Of a DNA stretch of 45,488 bases, positions 18,516 through 28,312 are shown piece by piece. The stretch's first letter is position 1; each line of letters begins with the position of its first letter. The position numbers and the translations under genes were made by a program. The notes under the pieces are model-generated. The model was not told the DNA's origin, made no database searches, and saw only the letters and a list, made by a program, of their open reading frames with translations. Source of the DNA: Jaenimonas drosophilae. Lineage: Eukaryota > Euglenozoa > Kinetoplastea > Trypanosomatida > Trypanosomatidae. The stretch is from positions 1-45,488 of the forward strand of contig JASAON010001516.1 of the NCBI GenBank assembly GCA_030849065.1, in the 5' to 3' direction.

Positions 18516-20420
18516 ATGGACGAGCACGTGGACTCACTTCGGAACTTCCTCACTCGCTGGCGTAGCCAGGGACTCGTGGAAGACGAAGACCAGCAGCTGT
18601 GTGGTCCGGCAGTTGCAGGCAGTCTCGTAGGCCCTGAGTGGGCCCCTGCGCTGCCCTTGGCTCCCAAGCGCATTTTCCGCCCGCACGAAATCCTCCCCGC
18701 CCTCTATCTCGGTGGCATCACCGATGTCACCGACGTCTCGGGCATGGCCCATGGCATCAAGGAGGAAACCAGTCGCCGGTGTGGAGGCAGCTCCAAGACG
18801 GCGGCGGCAGCACCCGCGGAGGGGCAGCGACGTGCCCTTCCCCACCACTTGTATCTGTTGCTCTGTGCCTGTGCCGATACGTCCACCCCAGCGCAGCTGG
18901 AGCTCCTCACCTTCCACTATCCCTCTGCCAAGCACTCTGGGCCCATACGGTCCAAACACGTGAGCATCCACCCCTGCGAGGTCGTAGACACCCTTCCCTT
19001 GTCGCAGCTCCGGTCGGAGCTCCTGGCACATGCCCGTCGCCTGGACCCCCGGCAGTACAGCTCCGTCCTTAGTGAGACCTCGTTGCCACCCTCCCTCGTC
19101 TTTGACTACCTCCAAACACGTCTGACGAAGGTGAAGACGGCGGCAGAGTCGGACCGTGAAGGCAGCCCCTCACGTAGGTGTGCCTCAGGCCCCAAAGGCT
19201 TCTTTTGGAAGCTCTCCCTCCCTCTGCTCGATGAACCAGAAGAGAGCATCCATCCCTTCTTTGTGCTCTCCACGCACATCCTCCTGGCCGTCAACAGCGC
19301 CGCACCTCAAACACTGGACCAGGTCGAGACACGGTCGGCTGGCGAACTCTCCAAGCCCTGTGCGGTCGTACACTGCGTGGCTGGCAAGTCCCGCAGCGCT
19401 ACACTCGTCATCGTCTACGCCCTACACATGTGGGCGAGGCAGAACCTCTATCCCAAGGTGCACTATGCACGACGTACCGTACGACTGTCCTCCCTCTCCA
19501 GCAACGGCTCGAGCTCCACCACCACCTCCTCCTCCCTCCCTCCGCTGAAGCTCGTGCCCCCTCCCCCACGTCCGCAGTCCGGGGCCTCCACGGGCGCGAG
19601 TCGGCGCACCAACTTTGTTCCCACCTCCGCGTTCATCTCCCCTCGAGCGGTGGACGTGGCGGTGTTTCCTGGGAAGCACAGCCCCGCCCATGCCCCATTG
19701 GATGGCGAGAGCAGCCACGGCAGCAGCCGAAGCACCACGCCCGACCTCCTTCAACGAGGTCCATTGGGTAGTGAAGTAGCAGCCCCTTCCCGTATGTCTA
19801 CGCGGGTGGGCCAACAACAGCAGCTAGACACAACCAACCTCCGTCCGATTGCACGGCGTATGGTGGACATCGCCACCGGTTTTGTCCGCGACGTGCGCAT
19901 GTGCGTCTGCCCCAACACAGGCTTCCATGACCAGCTCGTAGAGGAGGTTCATCAGCTTCTGCGGAAGCATGTTGGCTATCTCAACGGGGAACGTCCGACG
20001 ACGGCGCGGCCCACCACGGCACGTCGTCCACAGACGGCTCAACAGTCCAACTGGATTCCCCGTCCACCTGAGGACCTGCCGGAGCTATCTCGTCCTGCCT
20101 CACGAGCCATGACGAATGCGGAGGTGGAGAGCGGGACGCGGCGACAGTCCATGGACAACCAATCCATCCTCCAGAATGCCTTCAAGCGCTTCTCCATCGC
20201 CTCACCCACCACAGATGAGGACAACAACAACGGCGGTATTGGTCTGCCTCCTCCTGCCCCACGTTCTCAAACACCAGCAGAGCAAACCCCGGATGGGGCG
20301 TCGAATGAGATGATTCTTAACAGCGACTTCGCGGCCTTCTCCATCACCTCGCCAGTGACCCCGTCAACTCCAGAAACAGGCATGGGGGAAACACGTGTGG
20401 ATGAGCTCGTTCCGATATAG
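18516..20420 (+). CDS. dual-specificity-type protein phosphatase, 634 aa
   Basis: Start at ATG 18516; earlier codons in frame read as leader sequence. Residues about 50-75 read ILPALYLGGITDV, the usual opening of a dual-specificity phosphatase domain. The signature HCVAGKSRS (H286, C287, R293) is the CX5R loop, with Cys as nucleophile and Arg binding phosphate, followed by the expected hydrophobic helix. Between these two landmarks are more than 200 residues, roughly four times the usual spacing, with a Ser/Gly-rich insert. After the loop the chain is interrupted again by a 130-residue Ser/Pro stretch before a segment (PIARRMVDIATGFVRDVR) that may complete the domain. The tail is disordered. 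The domain is therefore heavily expanded. It probably dephosphorylates Ser/Thr/Tyr in proteins; the substrate is unknown. Confidence 0.8.
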   Translation: MDEHVDSLRNFLTRWRSQGLVEDEDQQLCGPAVAGSLVGPEWAPALPLAPKRIFRPHEILPALYLGGITDVTDVSGMAHGIKEETSRRCGGSSKTAAAAPAEGQRRALPHHLYLLLCACADTSTPAQLELLTFHYPSAKHSGPIRSKHVSIHPCEVVDTLPLSQLRSELLAHARRLDPRQYSSVLSETSLPPSLVFDYLQTRLTKVKTAAESDREGSPSRRCASGPKGFFWKLSLPLLDEPEESIHPFFVLSTHILLAVNSAAPQTLDQVETRSAGELSKPCAVVHCVAGKSRSATLVIVYALHMWARQNLYPKVHYARRTVRLSSLSSNGSSSTTTSSSLPPLKLVPPPPRPQSGASTGASRRTNFVPTSAFISPRAVDVAVFPGKHSPAHAPLDGESSHGSSRSTTPDLLQRGPLGSEVAAPSRMSTRVGQQQQLDTTNLRPIARRMVDIATGFVRDVRMCVCPNTGFHDQLVEEVHQLLRKHVGYLNGERPTTARPTTARRPQTAQQSNWIPRPPEDLPELSRPASRAMTNAEVESGTRRQSMDNQSILQNAFKRFSIASPTTDEDNNNGGIGLPPPAPRSQTPAEQTPDGASNEMILNSDFAAFSITSPVTPSTPETGMGETRVDELVPI

Positions 20421-21804
20421 TCGTTGGATACATGAAAGCGCTGCGATGACGCATCTCAACAACACCCTACTTTTCTGAATCGTTGTCCTTTGTTTGTATT
20501 CACCCTTCCACAATGCATGGAAAGTGAGAAATTGCGAGAGATGATAGTTGGTGTGGTCGAAGCTTCGTCAGTTTCGGCTGCACTCCCCCCCCCCATGCTG
20601 CTACCTCGTCGCCATGCTGCCTCGAGGATGCCACGATGGGGTTCAAGAACGCGCTCACCATAGAAATAATCCCGCAATGAGTGAAAAACAACTGCTTGAG
20701 GTGTGGAGGCTTTCTCAGCCTACACTGCCATTAGTGGCGCACACCTTGTTGTTGTTTTCTTTTGTGGTGTGTTTGTGCACGTTGTGTGCGTGAGTGTGTG
20801 CGTGTCGTGAGTCCACCCTCTGCAAGCATCTCTGTCCAACAACAAACTCATATACGACATGGACTACGTGTGCTAGTAGAGGAAGAATTTGCTGGACAAA
20901 GACGACGACACCACATGCCCCACATTCAGACACTACAACGCTTGGGTAGGGGTGCACAGGGATGCTCAAAGAAGAGGTTCTATTTGCCACAACGCTTGGT
21001 GAGGGTTGGACGACGTCGTCGTTCAGGTCTACCTGTACGTGGCTCACGTCAGCCCACCTCCCTTGGCACCTACCCCCCCCCCCACACACACACATACTAC
21101 CTTCCCTGTACTAGTTCGGCCCCGACAAAAATCACCGTCGACCGTGGTCATGCCCCCCCCCGTTCTATCTCCCTCACGACTCAGAGCGGGCCTGTGGTGT
21201 TGAAGGAACATGCGAGGTGAGCATTAGCCGCTCATCTCCGGCTCGATGGTTTCTCTTTGATTGTTTGCTCATTCACTTTCTTTTTGTTGTTGGTGCCTTC
21301 CCCACATCGCCACTGTGTCTACTTGTCGCTGTGGGATGGAGAGCTTTCTGGCTCTCCCCACAGCCACGGCCGGAACGGACGTTCTCCGCGCCGAAGGTGT
21401 TGCCATCCACTCATCCGCTGCGCAGTGAATCAGAGCACATGTTGATGACGATGATGATGAGCACGTCTTTGGGAGGTGGCTTTACTCACCTCTAATGTCG
21501 CAAAGATGTACAGCAAACAATGGGCACCGTCAATGTGTTCTTCCTTTGTTCGTTGCGGTTGAATTCTGTTTTCTCTCTTCATCTTCCGTTCCGTTGCTGC
21601 GACTTGCACACGCCACTTGTTGACGCTTCTTGGCGACCTCCTTCCTCCTTTCTGGTGGTGCACCACGCACGCATACATACAACAACAACAACGACAAAGG
21701 ATCGCCGAATATTCTTATATTCACTTCGCAACAGAAATCTGCGTATTCGAGCAGAGAAGTTGCATTGTGTGGTCCTGTCAAGTGTGCATCAAACTACCAT
21801 CATC

Positions 21805-21845
21805 GCTCCCCCTACTTTTTGCGTCTTGTTGGTTGTATGTTGTAG
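21805..21845 (+). promoter_or_regulatory. putative trans-splice acceptor for helicase gene
   Basis: Tract CTCCCCCTACTTTTTGCGTC with the first AG at 21844-21845. 5' UTR would be 142 nt and contain one upstream ATG at 21902. Another pyrimidine-rich stretch lies at about 21540-21600, so the site is uncertain. Confidence 0.35.
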
Positions 21846-21901
21846 AAAGGAACAGAAACGACGGCACGGCCGTGGACGCAAGAGATACCAGTCTCATTTG
21901 C

Positions 21902-21955
21902 ATGCGTCATCTCCAGCGAATCTCCAACACAACTTATTGGAGATCATCGCCATAG
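21902..21955 (+). other. upstream ORF of 17 codons before the helicase
   Basis: ATG 21902 opens 17 codons ending in TAG 21953-21955, out of frame with the helicase and 32 nt before its ATG. If the splice site at 21845 is right, ribosomes would meet this ATG first. Confidence 0.4.
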
Positions 21956-21987
21956 AAGCACATCATCCACAACATCACTCTGACTCT

Positions 21988-24699
21988 ATGCGTGGTGGTA
22001 ATAGCGAGGCCCCACACTCTAGCCCATCTGTTGTCGTATCCAGCGGGTCGATCGCGATGGGTGGAGGTGCTCCCGCGGAGGTCGTCAGCATCTCCAGCAG
22101 CAGCAGCAGCAGTGGCATGATGGAGGAGGCCTACGTTGCCCCTCCACCGCCGCAGCTGATGATGTCTGCCGAGGAGGATACCACCACTCAGCCCATCGTG
22201 TGCCCGCCACCTCCCGTCTCTGCCCTGGAGTCAACCCCCATACCAGCGGACTTGGCACAGTGGGAAGTCTTCACTCGTCTGGACCCCTCGCAGCAGCGCG
22301 CCGTGGCCTTTGACATTCATGCGCCACTGCTGCTGCAGGCTGGGGCTGGCAGTGGCAAGACGCAAACCATGGCCACGCGGATTGCCTACCTGCTCCTTCG
22401 TGGAGTTCCAGCAAGGTCGATCCTTGGCCTCTGCTTCACACGACAGGCAGCGGAGACGCTACGACTGCGTGTGCGTTCCGTTCTTCCTCATCCGGAGCTG
22501 GCACAGGGCCTGCATCTCCACACCATGCATGCCTTTGGCCTGTCCTGTCTCCGGCGCTTCGGTCGTATTCCCCCAGACACGGAGGTCTACGATGCGGGCA
22601 AGCAACGTCAGCTGGCCAAGAGGGTGGTGGAGCAGCACGCCGTTCACTTCAAGACCCTTGATGCGGTCGACGACCTCATCGACTACGTGAATCGCATCAA
22701 AGCCAAGAAGAATCCACCCAACATACAGGTCGACCCCACACAGCAGGCGTCCTACCTCTTCCGTTTCTACCAAACGGAGCTCCACGACCGGCATCACGCT
22801 GTGGACTTTGGGGATTTGCAGCATCTCTTCCACGATCTTCTTCGCCCAGTGCCTTCAGCGGAGGTGGCAGAGGTTGGTGGTGGGGCCCCGGCAGAGCGAC
22901 GACCGTCGCTCGTGTGTAGCTGCTTGCGTGGTGAGCTGACCCACATCATTGTGGATGAGTTCCAGGACTTCAATGAGATCCAGGTGGAGATCCTTGCCCT
23001 GCTGGCGGGTGATGTCTGCCGGGTGACCTGTGTCGGAGACCCCAACCAATGCATCTACGTCTGGAGAGGTGCCATGTCCAGCGTCTTCCCCACCTGGCAA
23101 CGACGCTTCCCGCAGGCTACCTTACTTCGGCTCGGCATGAACTACCGAAGTGACGAGCCCATTGTTCGTGCAGCCAACCGACTCGTTCAGACGGAGCAAG
23201 CGGCATTCCATCATCGACACCAACGCAAGCTGACGCTCGTCCAATGCGAGCTCGACGTCGATGTGGAGGACGCCATTCCACGGGTCATTGAGCACATCAT
23301 TCGTCGTCGTGATGCAGCGATGGTCTACGGCAGCATCGCCGTTCTCTGCCGTACCAGAAAGCGTGTGAAGTCCTGTCTGGAGCTCCTCCGCTCCCGGCAC
23401 ATTCCTGTGCGGGAACTGAGTGGTGTCGCAGTGGATGGAATGCGGGTGGGTCGTGCGTTGATGTCGTACCTCAGCCTCTGCCTCAACCCGTCTGAGGATG
23501 ATGCGGTGCGGTCGATCCTCTGCGACGCACCCAACCACCTCGCCCCACGCACGACCAAGGAGTTTTTCTGCTCCCTCTCCAGTACCTGCCTGGAGCAACG
23601 GCAACAACAGCAGAGCCACCCTACCTCATCATCATCCAGCTGCCCGTCAACGTCCAACAACCAACACAGCAGCTTCTATGGTGTGGTCAGCGACTTGGTG
23701 CACCACAACTTCAACGCCGACGTCTTCCCCAAGATTCGGCTCACCAAGCCAGCCCAGAAGGTGCTGCGGTCCATGGTCCAAATCATCTCGGAAGGGCAAG
23801 AGATGCTCGCACGCAGTCGTAGTGGGGCGGACTGCCTCCCCGTCGTGGAGCAGCTCCTCCGCCTCATTGCGAGGGCCGGAGGCTTTGAGACCGACACCTC
23901 CGCCTCCGTTGTGTCTCGTAAGCGAGGAAGGACCTCAACGGGCCAAGCAGCCTCGTCGGCGGCGGCGGCGGCAAGCCACTGCGCCGACATTGCAGATTCC
24001 GTTGCGGCGGAGTTTTCATCCCGACGTGCGGCATCACCTCCGACGGAGGAGGGCGATACGGAGCTCTCCATCACGGCGCTGTTGATGCGTGCCTTTGATG
24101 GGGTGCGGGAGGCAATCTTATCGGAGGTCCACCGACGTCGGCCCCGTGACGACGACGACGTCGAGCGTGGTGAGGATGTGCAGGAGGGAAGCAACTCGGC
24201 ACCCATTCAGCCTGTGGTGGAGGTTCCGATCGATGCTCGTGGTGTTCTTCGTCGTGTGCTGGATGAGTTCCTCACCCTTGCTCCATCCGACGACTTTGGT
24301 GGGGAGGATCTCTCTGAGAACGGAGAGCGATGTGGTCGTCTTGGCGAGGTAGTCGTGGGAACCGTTCATCGTGCCAAGGGCATGGAGTGGCCCGCGGTGA
24401 TCCTCCCTGGCTGCTGGGTTGGAGAGTTCCCCATCAAGATGAGCAATGACGAGGAGCGGCGCATCTTCTACGTGGCGATGAGTCGAGCCATGACGGATTT
24501 GGTCTGCCTCACGGCGAGACGACGATGCTCCTCTCTGGATATGATGGGAGAATCGAAGGTGCCCGGCGCGACGGAGGACGCACCTCAAGGGATGCTGCAG
24601 CGCACGCCCTATTTGGATGTGGTGTTGCATGACGAGATGGAGACGATCCTCTACCGCGACCTACAGCATGAGCATCTACGTCAGCACAACCAACTATAA
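21988..24699 (+). CDS. UvrD/Rep-like superfamily 1 DNA helicase, 903 aa
   Basis: ATP-driven helicase of the UvrD/Rep/Srs2 group. All motifs are visible in order: Q-motif LDPSQQRAVAF, Walker A AGAGSGKT (residues 118-125), Ia LCFTRQAAETLRL, Walker B VDEFQD (322-327), motif III VGDPNQCIYVWRG, motif IV LGMNYRSDEPI, motif V VGTVHRAKGMEWPAV and motif VI RIFYVAMSRA. Start set at ATG 21988, after the likely splice acceptor; the frame is open to 21520 but that part is low in complexity. The first 90 residues are Ser/Pro-rich and acidic. Insertions rich in Ser, Gln and Ala separate motifs IV and V, including a basic RKRGRT stretch that could be a nuclear signal. Expected role: repair or removal of recombinases at stalled forks; nuclear versus mitochondrial location cannot be decided from sequence. 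Confidence 0.92.
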   Translation: MRGGNSEAPHSSPSVVVSSGSIAMGGGAPAEVVSISSSSSSSGMMEEAYVAPPPPQLMMSAEEDTTTQPIVCPPPPVSALESTPIPADLAQWEVFTRLDPSQQRAVAFDIHAPLLLQAGAGSGKTQTMATRIAYLLLRGVPARSILGLCFTRQAAETLRLRVRSVLPHPELAQGLHLHTMHAFGLSCLRRFGRIPPDTEVYDAGKQRQLAKRVVEQHAVHFKTLDAVDDLIDYVNRIKAKKNPPNIQVDPTQQASYLFRFYQTELHDRHHAVDFGDLQHLFHDLLRPVPSAEVAEVGGGAPAERRPSLVCSCLRGELTHIIVDEFQDFNEIQVEILALLAGDVCRVTCVGDPNQCIYVWRGAMSSVFPTWQRRFPQATLLRLGMNYRSDEPIVRAANRLVQTEQAAFHHRHQRKLTLVQCELDVDVEDAIPRVIEHIIRRRDAAMVYGSIAVLCRTRKRVKSCLELLRSRHIPVRELSGVAVDGMRVGRALMSYLSLCLNPSEDDAVRSILCDAPNHLAPRTTKEFFCSLSSTCLEQRQQQQSHPTSSSSSCPSTSNNQHSSFYGVVSDLVHHNFNADVFPKIRLTKPAQKVLRSMVQIISEGQEMLARSRSGADCLPVVEQLLRLIARAGGFETDTSASVVSRKRGRTSTGQAASSAAAAASHCADIADSVAAEFSSRRAASPPTEEGDTELSITALLMRAFDGVREAILSEVHRRRPRDDDDVERGEDVQEGSNSAPIQPVVEVPIDARGVLRRVLDEFLTLAPSDDFGGEDLSENGERCGRLGEVVVGTVHRAKGMEWPAVILPGCWVGEFPIKMSNDEERRIFYVAMSRAMTDLVCLTARRRCSSLDMMGESKVPGATEDAPQGMLQRTPYLDVVLHDEMETILYRDLQHEHLRQHNQL

Positions 24700-24854
24700 G
24701 TTTGCTTGCCGCACTTCATTGTGATGCACCTGTGAAGAGGGTCAGAATTCCACAACCTCCAGGTTCTATTTCTGGATTCTACGTGTCTGTGTTCGACAGG
24801 ATGAATCCTTATCATCATCTTCACCATCATCACATCATCTTGTGTTCCAAAGAC

Positions 24855-24910
24855 ACCTCTCTTTTTTTTCTCTATATATCCCTCTCTTCTACCTACTCAT
24901 CATCATGTAG
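24855..24910 (+). promoter_or_regulatory. putative trans-splice acceptor for peptidase gene
   Basis: Long tract CACCTCTCTTTTTTTTCTCT continuing to CTCTCTTCTACC, with the first AG at 24909-24910. 5' UTR would be 71 nt. Confidence 0.5.
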
Positions 24911-24981
24911 TTCCCACGTGTTGCGTGCATTCTTATTCCTCATTGCAGTGCTTAGACCATCACTATACCCTCCTCTCTTCC

Positions 24982-25956
24982 ATGAAGTCGATCCGCGGCT
25001 TCTTCTGCGGCTCCGGTGCCGACATGCTGAACGAGGCCCCCGTGGTGGACCGACTTCTGCTCATGACGGGCAACTTTGCCGTGGGTGCCAAACGCGTGCA
25101 CGCCCCGGTGCGCATCGCCTACCTCGGCACCGCCACCTACGACCTTCCCAAGCCCTTCCACAGGCAAACGGAGCTTCTTGTCGCTCGTGGCTGCGATGTC
25201 GTTCCCATTTGCGTCGCAGACCCTGAAAAGACCTGCGCCACCCCCGATGAGGTGGAGTACCTCAAGTTAGCCGACATCATTCTTGTGTCGGGCGGCAACA
25301 CCCTCTACGCGATGCGTCGGTGGGCGGAGACTGGGATCGATGAGATTGTTCGTCGCCTCGCCCGGGAGGAGAAGACGCTCCTCGCCGGTGGCAGCGCTGG
25401 GGCGATTTGCTGGTTTACGTCCGGCCACAGCGACTCCGCCGATCCGACCACCTTCCTCAACGCGATGGTCCGCGAGGCCCTCGGCCAACCCACACCCGAG
25501 TCGGAGGCGGACCCGAGCAAGTGGTGGTACATACGCATCCAGGCGCTCGGCCTCCTGCCCGGCCTTGTGTGCCCCCACTTCGACGTCACCCAGAGCAACG
25601 GCGTACGTCGGCAGGAGGACTTCCAGGTGATGTGCAAGCGGCACCCGACGGAGCGCGGGCTGGGCATCGACCACTGGGCCGCCCTCGTCCTCCCCGGCGA
25701 TGGGACCTACGAGGTGTTCCGCACACCAGGAAAGACGCGTGCTGCCGGGGCCAGTGGGGCGTCAGCCACCGACCTCCCTGGTGTCTTTGTGCTGGACGTT
25801 GTGAATGGGGAGGTGAAGGAGCGGGCGGTGGCGGCACAAGGAGATGTCGAGAGCATCTTGCAGGAGCCCACGGGACCGCTGGTGGCCGATCCCTTCGAGC
25901 GCTACTTCGCCATGGCCAACCCTACCCCATCTAGCGGCTCACTGGTACGACGTTGA
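24982..25956 (+). CDS. peptidase E-like (family S51) aspartyl dipeptidase, 324 aa
   Basis: Family S51 contains dipeptidase E, which cleaves Asp-Xaa dipeptides, and cyanophycinase; the fold is related to class I glutamine amidotransferases. Visible marks: LILVSGGNTLYAM, typical of the strand before the active site; the nucleophile elbow LAGGSAGAICW with Ser138; and the catalytic His in LVCPHFDV (His199). Length is longer than bacterial PepE (about 230) because of an N-terminal stretch and a C-terminal extension, and matches an elongated S51 form. Start at ATG 24982, 71 nt after the likely splice site; no signal peptide. The family is mainly bacterial with scattered eukaryotic members, so an ancient transfer is plausible but not shown here. 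Likely cytosolic peptide turnover. Confidence 0.9.
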   Translation: MKSIRGFFCGSGADMLNEAPVVDRLLLMTGNFAVGAKRVHAPVRIAYLGTATYDLPKPFHRQTELLVARGCDVVPICVADPEKTCATPDEVEYLKLADIILVSGGNTLYAMRRWAETGIDEIVRRLAREEKTLLAGGSAGAICWFTSGHSDSADPTTFLNAMVREALGQPTPESEADPSKWWYIRIQALGLLPGLVCPHFDVTQSNGVRRQEDFQVMCKRHPTERGLGIDHWAALVLPGDGTYEVFRTPGKTRAAGASGASATDLPGVFVLDVVNGEVKERAVAAQGDVESILQEPTGPLVADPFERYFAMANPTPSSGSLVRR

Positions 25957-26319
25957 GTGAAGATGATGGACGCCACAATGACGAATTGGTTCCATCGTAT
26001 ATAATCATCATCTTCTGTTGTTCGCATTAGCTGGGATGATGTTTGTTGTCGCTGTCTTGGTACGCGTGCTGAGCCTCCTAGTCTCGTTGACGACGACATG
26101 ATGAGAGGTGTGAATGATGCCAACTTGGTTGGTTGGGTGGCCCATGCGTACAGTCTCCCACGACTGCTCTTCTCGTCTCTTCTTCTATCCACGCTGGTTG
26201 TGTCTGTGTGTGGCTGCAGCTGTACAATATAGCCCACAGATTCCGTAGCGTGGTGTCTTTGTATCTGTATCTGTGTTAGTTGCACGAAAGAAAAAGAAGA
26301 AAAACAGAACTCAGCGTAC
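25957..26319 (+). other. intergenic region, no gene seen
   Basis: About 360 bases holding the peptidase 3' UTR and the leader of the next gene; nothing else recognised. Confidence 0.6.
26163..26219 (+). promoter_or_regulatory. putative trans-splice acceptor for gene at 26320
   Basis: Tract CTCTTCTCGTCTCTTCTTCT with the first AG at 26218-26219. 5' UTR would be 100 nt. Confidence 0.4.
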
Positions 26320-28002
26320 ATGGCCAGTGGCGTGGCTGTTTCTGCCGGCAAGCCGGTAGGGCCCTACGCCTCGCTGTGGGAGAGGCTCTGTGGCCAAGGA
26401 CTCCATCAGCAGCCACCAGACATGTACTCGGCCGCCATCTTGGCCAGCGTAGAGAACAGCAACGCCGAGCGGGACTTGGCGCGGAGGTACAAGGCGTGTG
26501 CAAAGATGATGGTATCTCCATTGGCGTCGATGCGGATAGAGGGCCTTAACCGCGCGCTACGGCTGCTCATGGACGAGCACCTCCGTGCATCCGTTGAAGC
26601 CACCGCCGCCACGACAACAGCAACAACAATGGCAGCCAAGGGCCAGAATGGTGGGGCGGGTGTGCCTGGTCTGGGTGGCGAAATGATGGACGAGGTGCTG
26701 CTCGCTGCCTCGGTCGCGCCGTACGACGCGCTTCGTCATGAGGTACTCCCACAACGTGGTTCGGCAGGCCCCGTATCTGGTCCAAGTCCCTCGTGGGAGG
26801 TGCTGCAGCGTGCGATGCAAGGGCTGGACCTTGTGTCGCCACTCTTCCATCGCGTCCTCGTCCCCCGCGCGGGTGCGCGAGGTCTCATCAACCGCGGCAT
26901 GCCCGTCGTCGTGAATCTTGGGGAGGACGAGGCGCTGCACTGGACGACCCTCCGCGCCCCAGAGGACCAGTGGCCCGCAGGGGGGGATGCCACCCACGCC
27001 GCCTCTCCCACGTCCGCTGTCAAGCCTCCCCGCGCATCGCCTCCCCTGCTCCAACGACTAACTTCCGTCACCTACGCGGAGCAGGAGCTGGCGCTGCGGC
27101 TGCTGCAAGGTCTTGGCCTGAGCGTCTACCATCAACGGAGTACTGTGGCTGACAGCTGCTTCCTGCACTACGCCACCGAGACCTTCCAGGGCTACCTCCA
27201 GCACACCGAAGCGCTCTACCACCGCTGGCGGCGTGGACGAGGGGCGACGACGGCGGGCGAACGAGTGGAGGATGGTGGGCCCACGCAGCGGGCGGCACTT
27301 CCGGCGGAGATTGGCATCGATCACGCGCAGGAGCGCGTGCTGCTGGCCATGATCGATGCCGTGGAGGCGGTGTGCCACTACCACCCAAGCTGCCTCACGC
27401 GGCTCGTCCAGACGGGCGGTGTGCCAGCCCTTCTCCAGCTTGCCTACAGCCCATGTGTGTCGGTGGCGATTCGAGCAACGGTGCTCGACGTCCTGAGTGT
27501 GCTGCTGCAGGAGGTGACCCCATGTCGTCGGGCGGTGATGGGTGGCGGCCGGGACGTGGGTGCGATGCCAGGCAGCCCTCGCATGGGTGGCGGTGGCGGT
27601 GGCGGTGGTGTCGCTGTGGTTGGGGCAGCCGAGGAGGAGGGCGACGGAGAGGACCCCTTGCTGCCAACCATGGTGCAGTACGCCCTGACGGGTCTCGATC
27701 CATCGGGCCAGGCTCGTGATGGGCCGCTGCCCTACGCCCTCAACCGCTCCAGCGCCTCGAAGCTCGACTCCGCCCTTCGCGACTGGTTCAGCAAGCACGG
27801 CCTGAGCCACGTCGTCACCGCCGTCATGGACCTCCGCAGTAGCCGCGAGCTCGCCGCCGCCTCCATGAGCGCACCAAAGGCGGAGCTGCTTCGACTGCGG
27901 CAGCGCGCTGGTCCGCTGCGGGAGAAGAAGATTCAGGCGCTTCTTCAGGCGATGGATGGCAAGCGCGCAGAGCTCAAGGTTCACCCTGATGGACTACGGT
28001 AG
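26320..28002 (+). CDS. ARM/HEAT-like helical protein of unknown function, 560 aa
   Basis: Start at the first ATG of the frame, 100 nt after the likely splice site. The chain is mostly helical. Residues about 332-398 look like armadillo-type repeats (MIDAVEAVCHYHPSCLTRLV, then GGVPALLQLAYS and a helix VLDVLSVLLQEV). Two more helical blocks lie at about 56-87 and 247-305. A Gly-rich run near residues 420-430 (GGGGGGGG) splits the C-terminal part. The last 35 residues are basic and heptad-like. ARM proteins bind other proteins; nothing shows the partner. Gene neighbours give no hint beyond co-transcription. I do not recognise a named family. Confidence 0.75.
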   Translation: MASGVAVSAGKPVGPYASLWERLCGQGLHQQPPDMYSAAILASVENSNAERDLARRYKACAKMMVSPLASMRIEGLNRALRLLMDEHLRASVEATAATTTATTMAAKGQNGGAGVPGLGGEMMDEVLLAASVAPYDALRHEVLPQRGSAGPVSGPSPSWEVLQRAMQGLDLVSPLFHRVLVPRAGARGLINRGMPVVVNLGEDEALHWTTLRAPEDQWPAGGDATHAASPTSAVKPPRASPPLLQRLTSVTYAEQELALRLLQGLGLSVYHQRSTVADSCFLHYATETFQGYLQHTEALYHRWRRGRGATTAGERVEDGGPTQRAALPAEIGIDHAQERVLLAMIDAVEAVCHYHPSCLTRLVQTGGVPALLQLAYSPCVSVAIRATVLDVLSVLLQEVTPCRRAVMGGGRDVGAMPGSPRMGGGGGGGGVAVVGAAEEEGDGEDPLLPTMVQYALTGLDPSGQARDGPLPYALNRSSASKLDSALRDWFSKHGLSHVVTAVMDLRSSRELAAASMSAPKAELLRLRQRAGPLREKKIQALLQAMDGKRAELKVHPDGLR

Positions 28003-28312
28003 TAGTTTTTTCGAGGTGTTGGGTTGGGTTGCAATGCTGAACGTACGTGCTTCCAGCACATGAAGCATAATGGATGGATGCATGGCCACTTTTATTCATG
28101 GTTGTGTTGTACTCCTTCTCTTATTCCCCACACTCTTCATGGTTGTACTTGTGCTACGTTGATGGAAGCTCCGTAGGGGTCCATTCGAGACTCGTCTCCC
28201 GCCGGGTGACGTGCGAGCGTGGATCGTGAGGGAGGACAGATACTCTTCCTCCTTCATCAATATTTTATTAGGTAGTTGCGTGTGTACGTACGGGAGGGGG
28301 AAGGAAGCACAC
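28003..28312 (+). other. intergenic region, no gene seen
   Basis: About 310 bases of UTR-like sequence before the DH-PH gene; nothing else recognised. Confidence 0.6.
28241..28271 (+). promoter_or_regulatory. putative trans-splice acceptor for DH-PH gene
   Basis: Tract TACTCTTCCTCCTTCATC with the first AG at 28270-28271. 5' UTR would be 41 nt and excludes the upstream reading from 28211. Confidence 0.4.

Larger units (their letters stand above)
20421..21987 (+). other. long intergenic region, leader of helicase gene
   Basis: About 1.57 kb with C-runs at 20585-20594, 21073-21083 and 21153-21161. From 21520 the frame of the helicase is open, but residues read from it are low in complexity and precede the likely splice site, so I treat it as leader. 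A short upstream ORF lies at 21902-21955. Confidence 0.55.

Noticed and set aside
21520..21987. 156-codon N-terminal extension of the helicase, which could have been a targeting peptide
   Set aside because: Low in complexity, contains codons made by ACA repeats, and a likely splice acceptor at 21844-21845 lies inside it.
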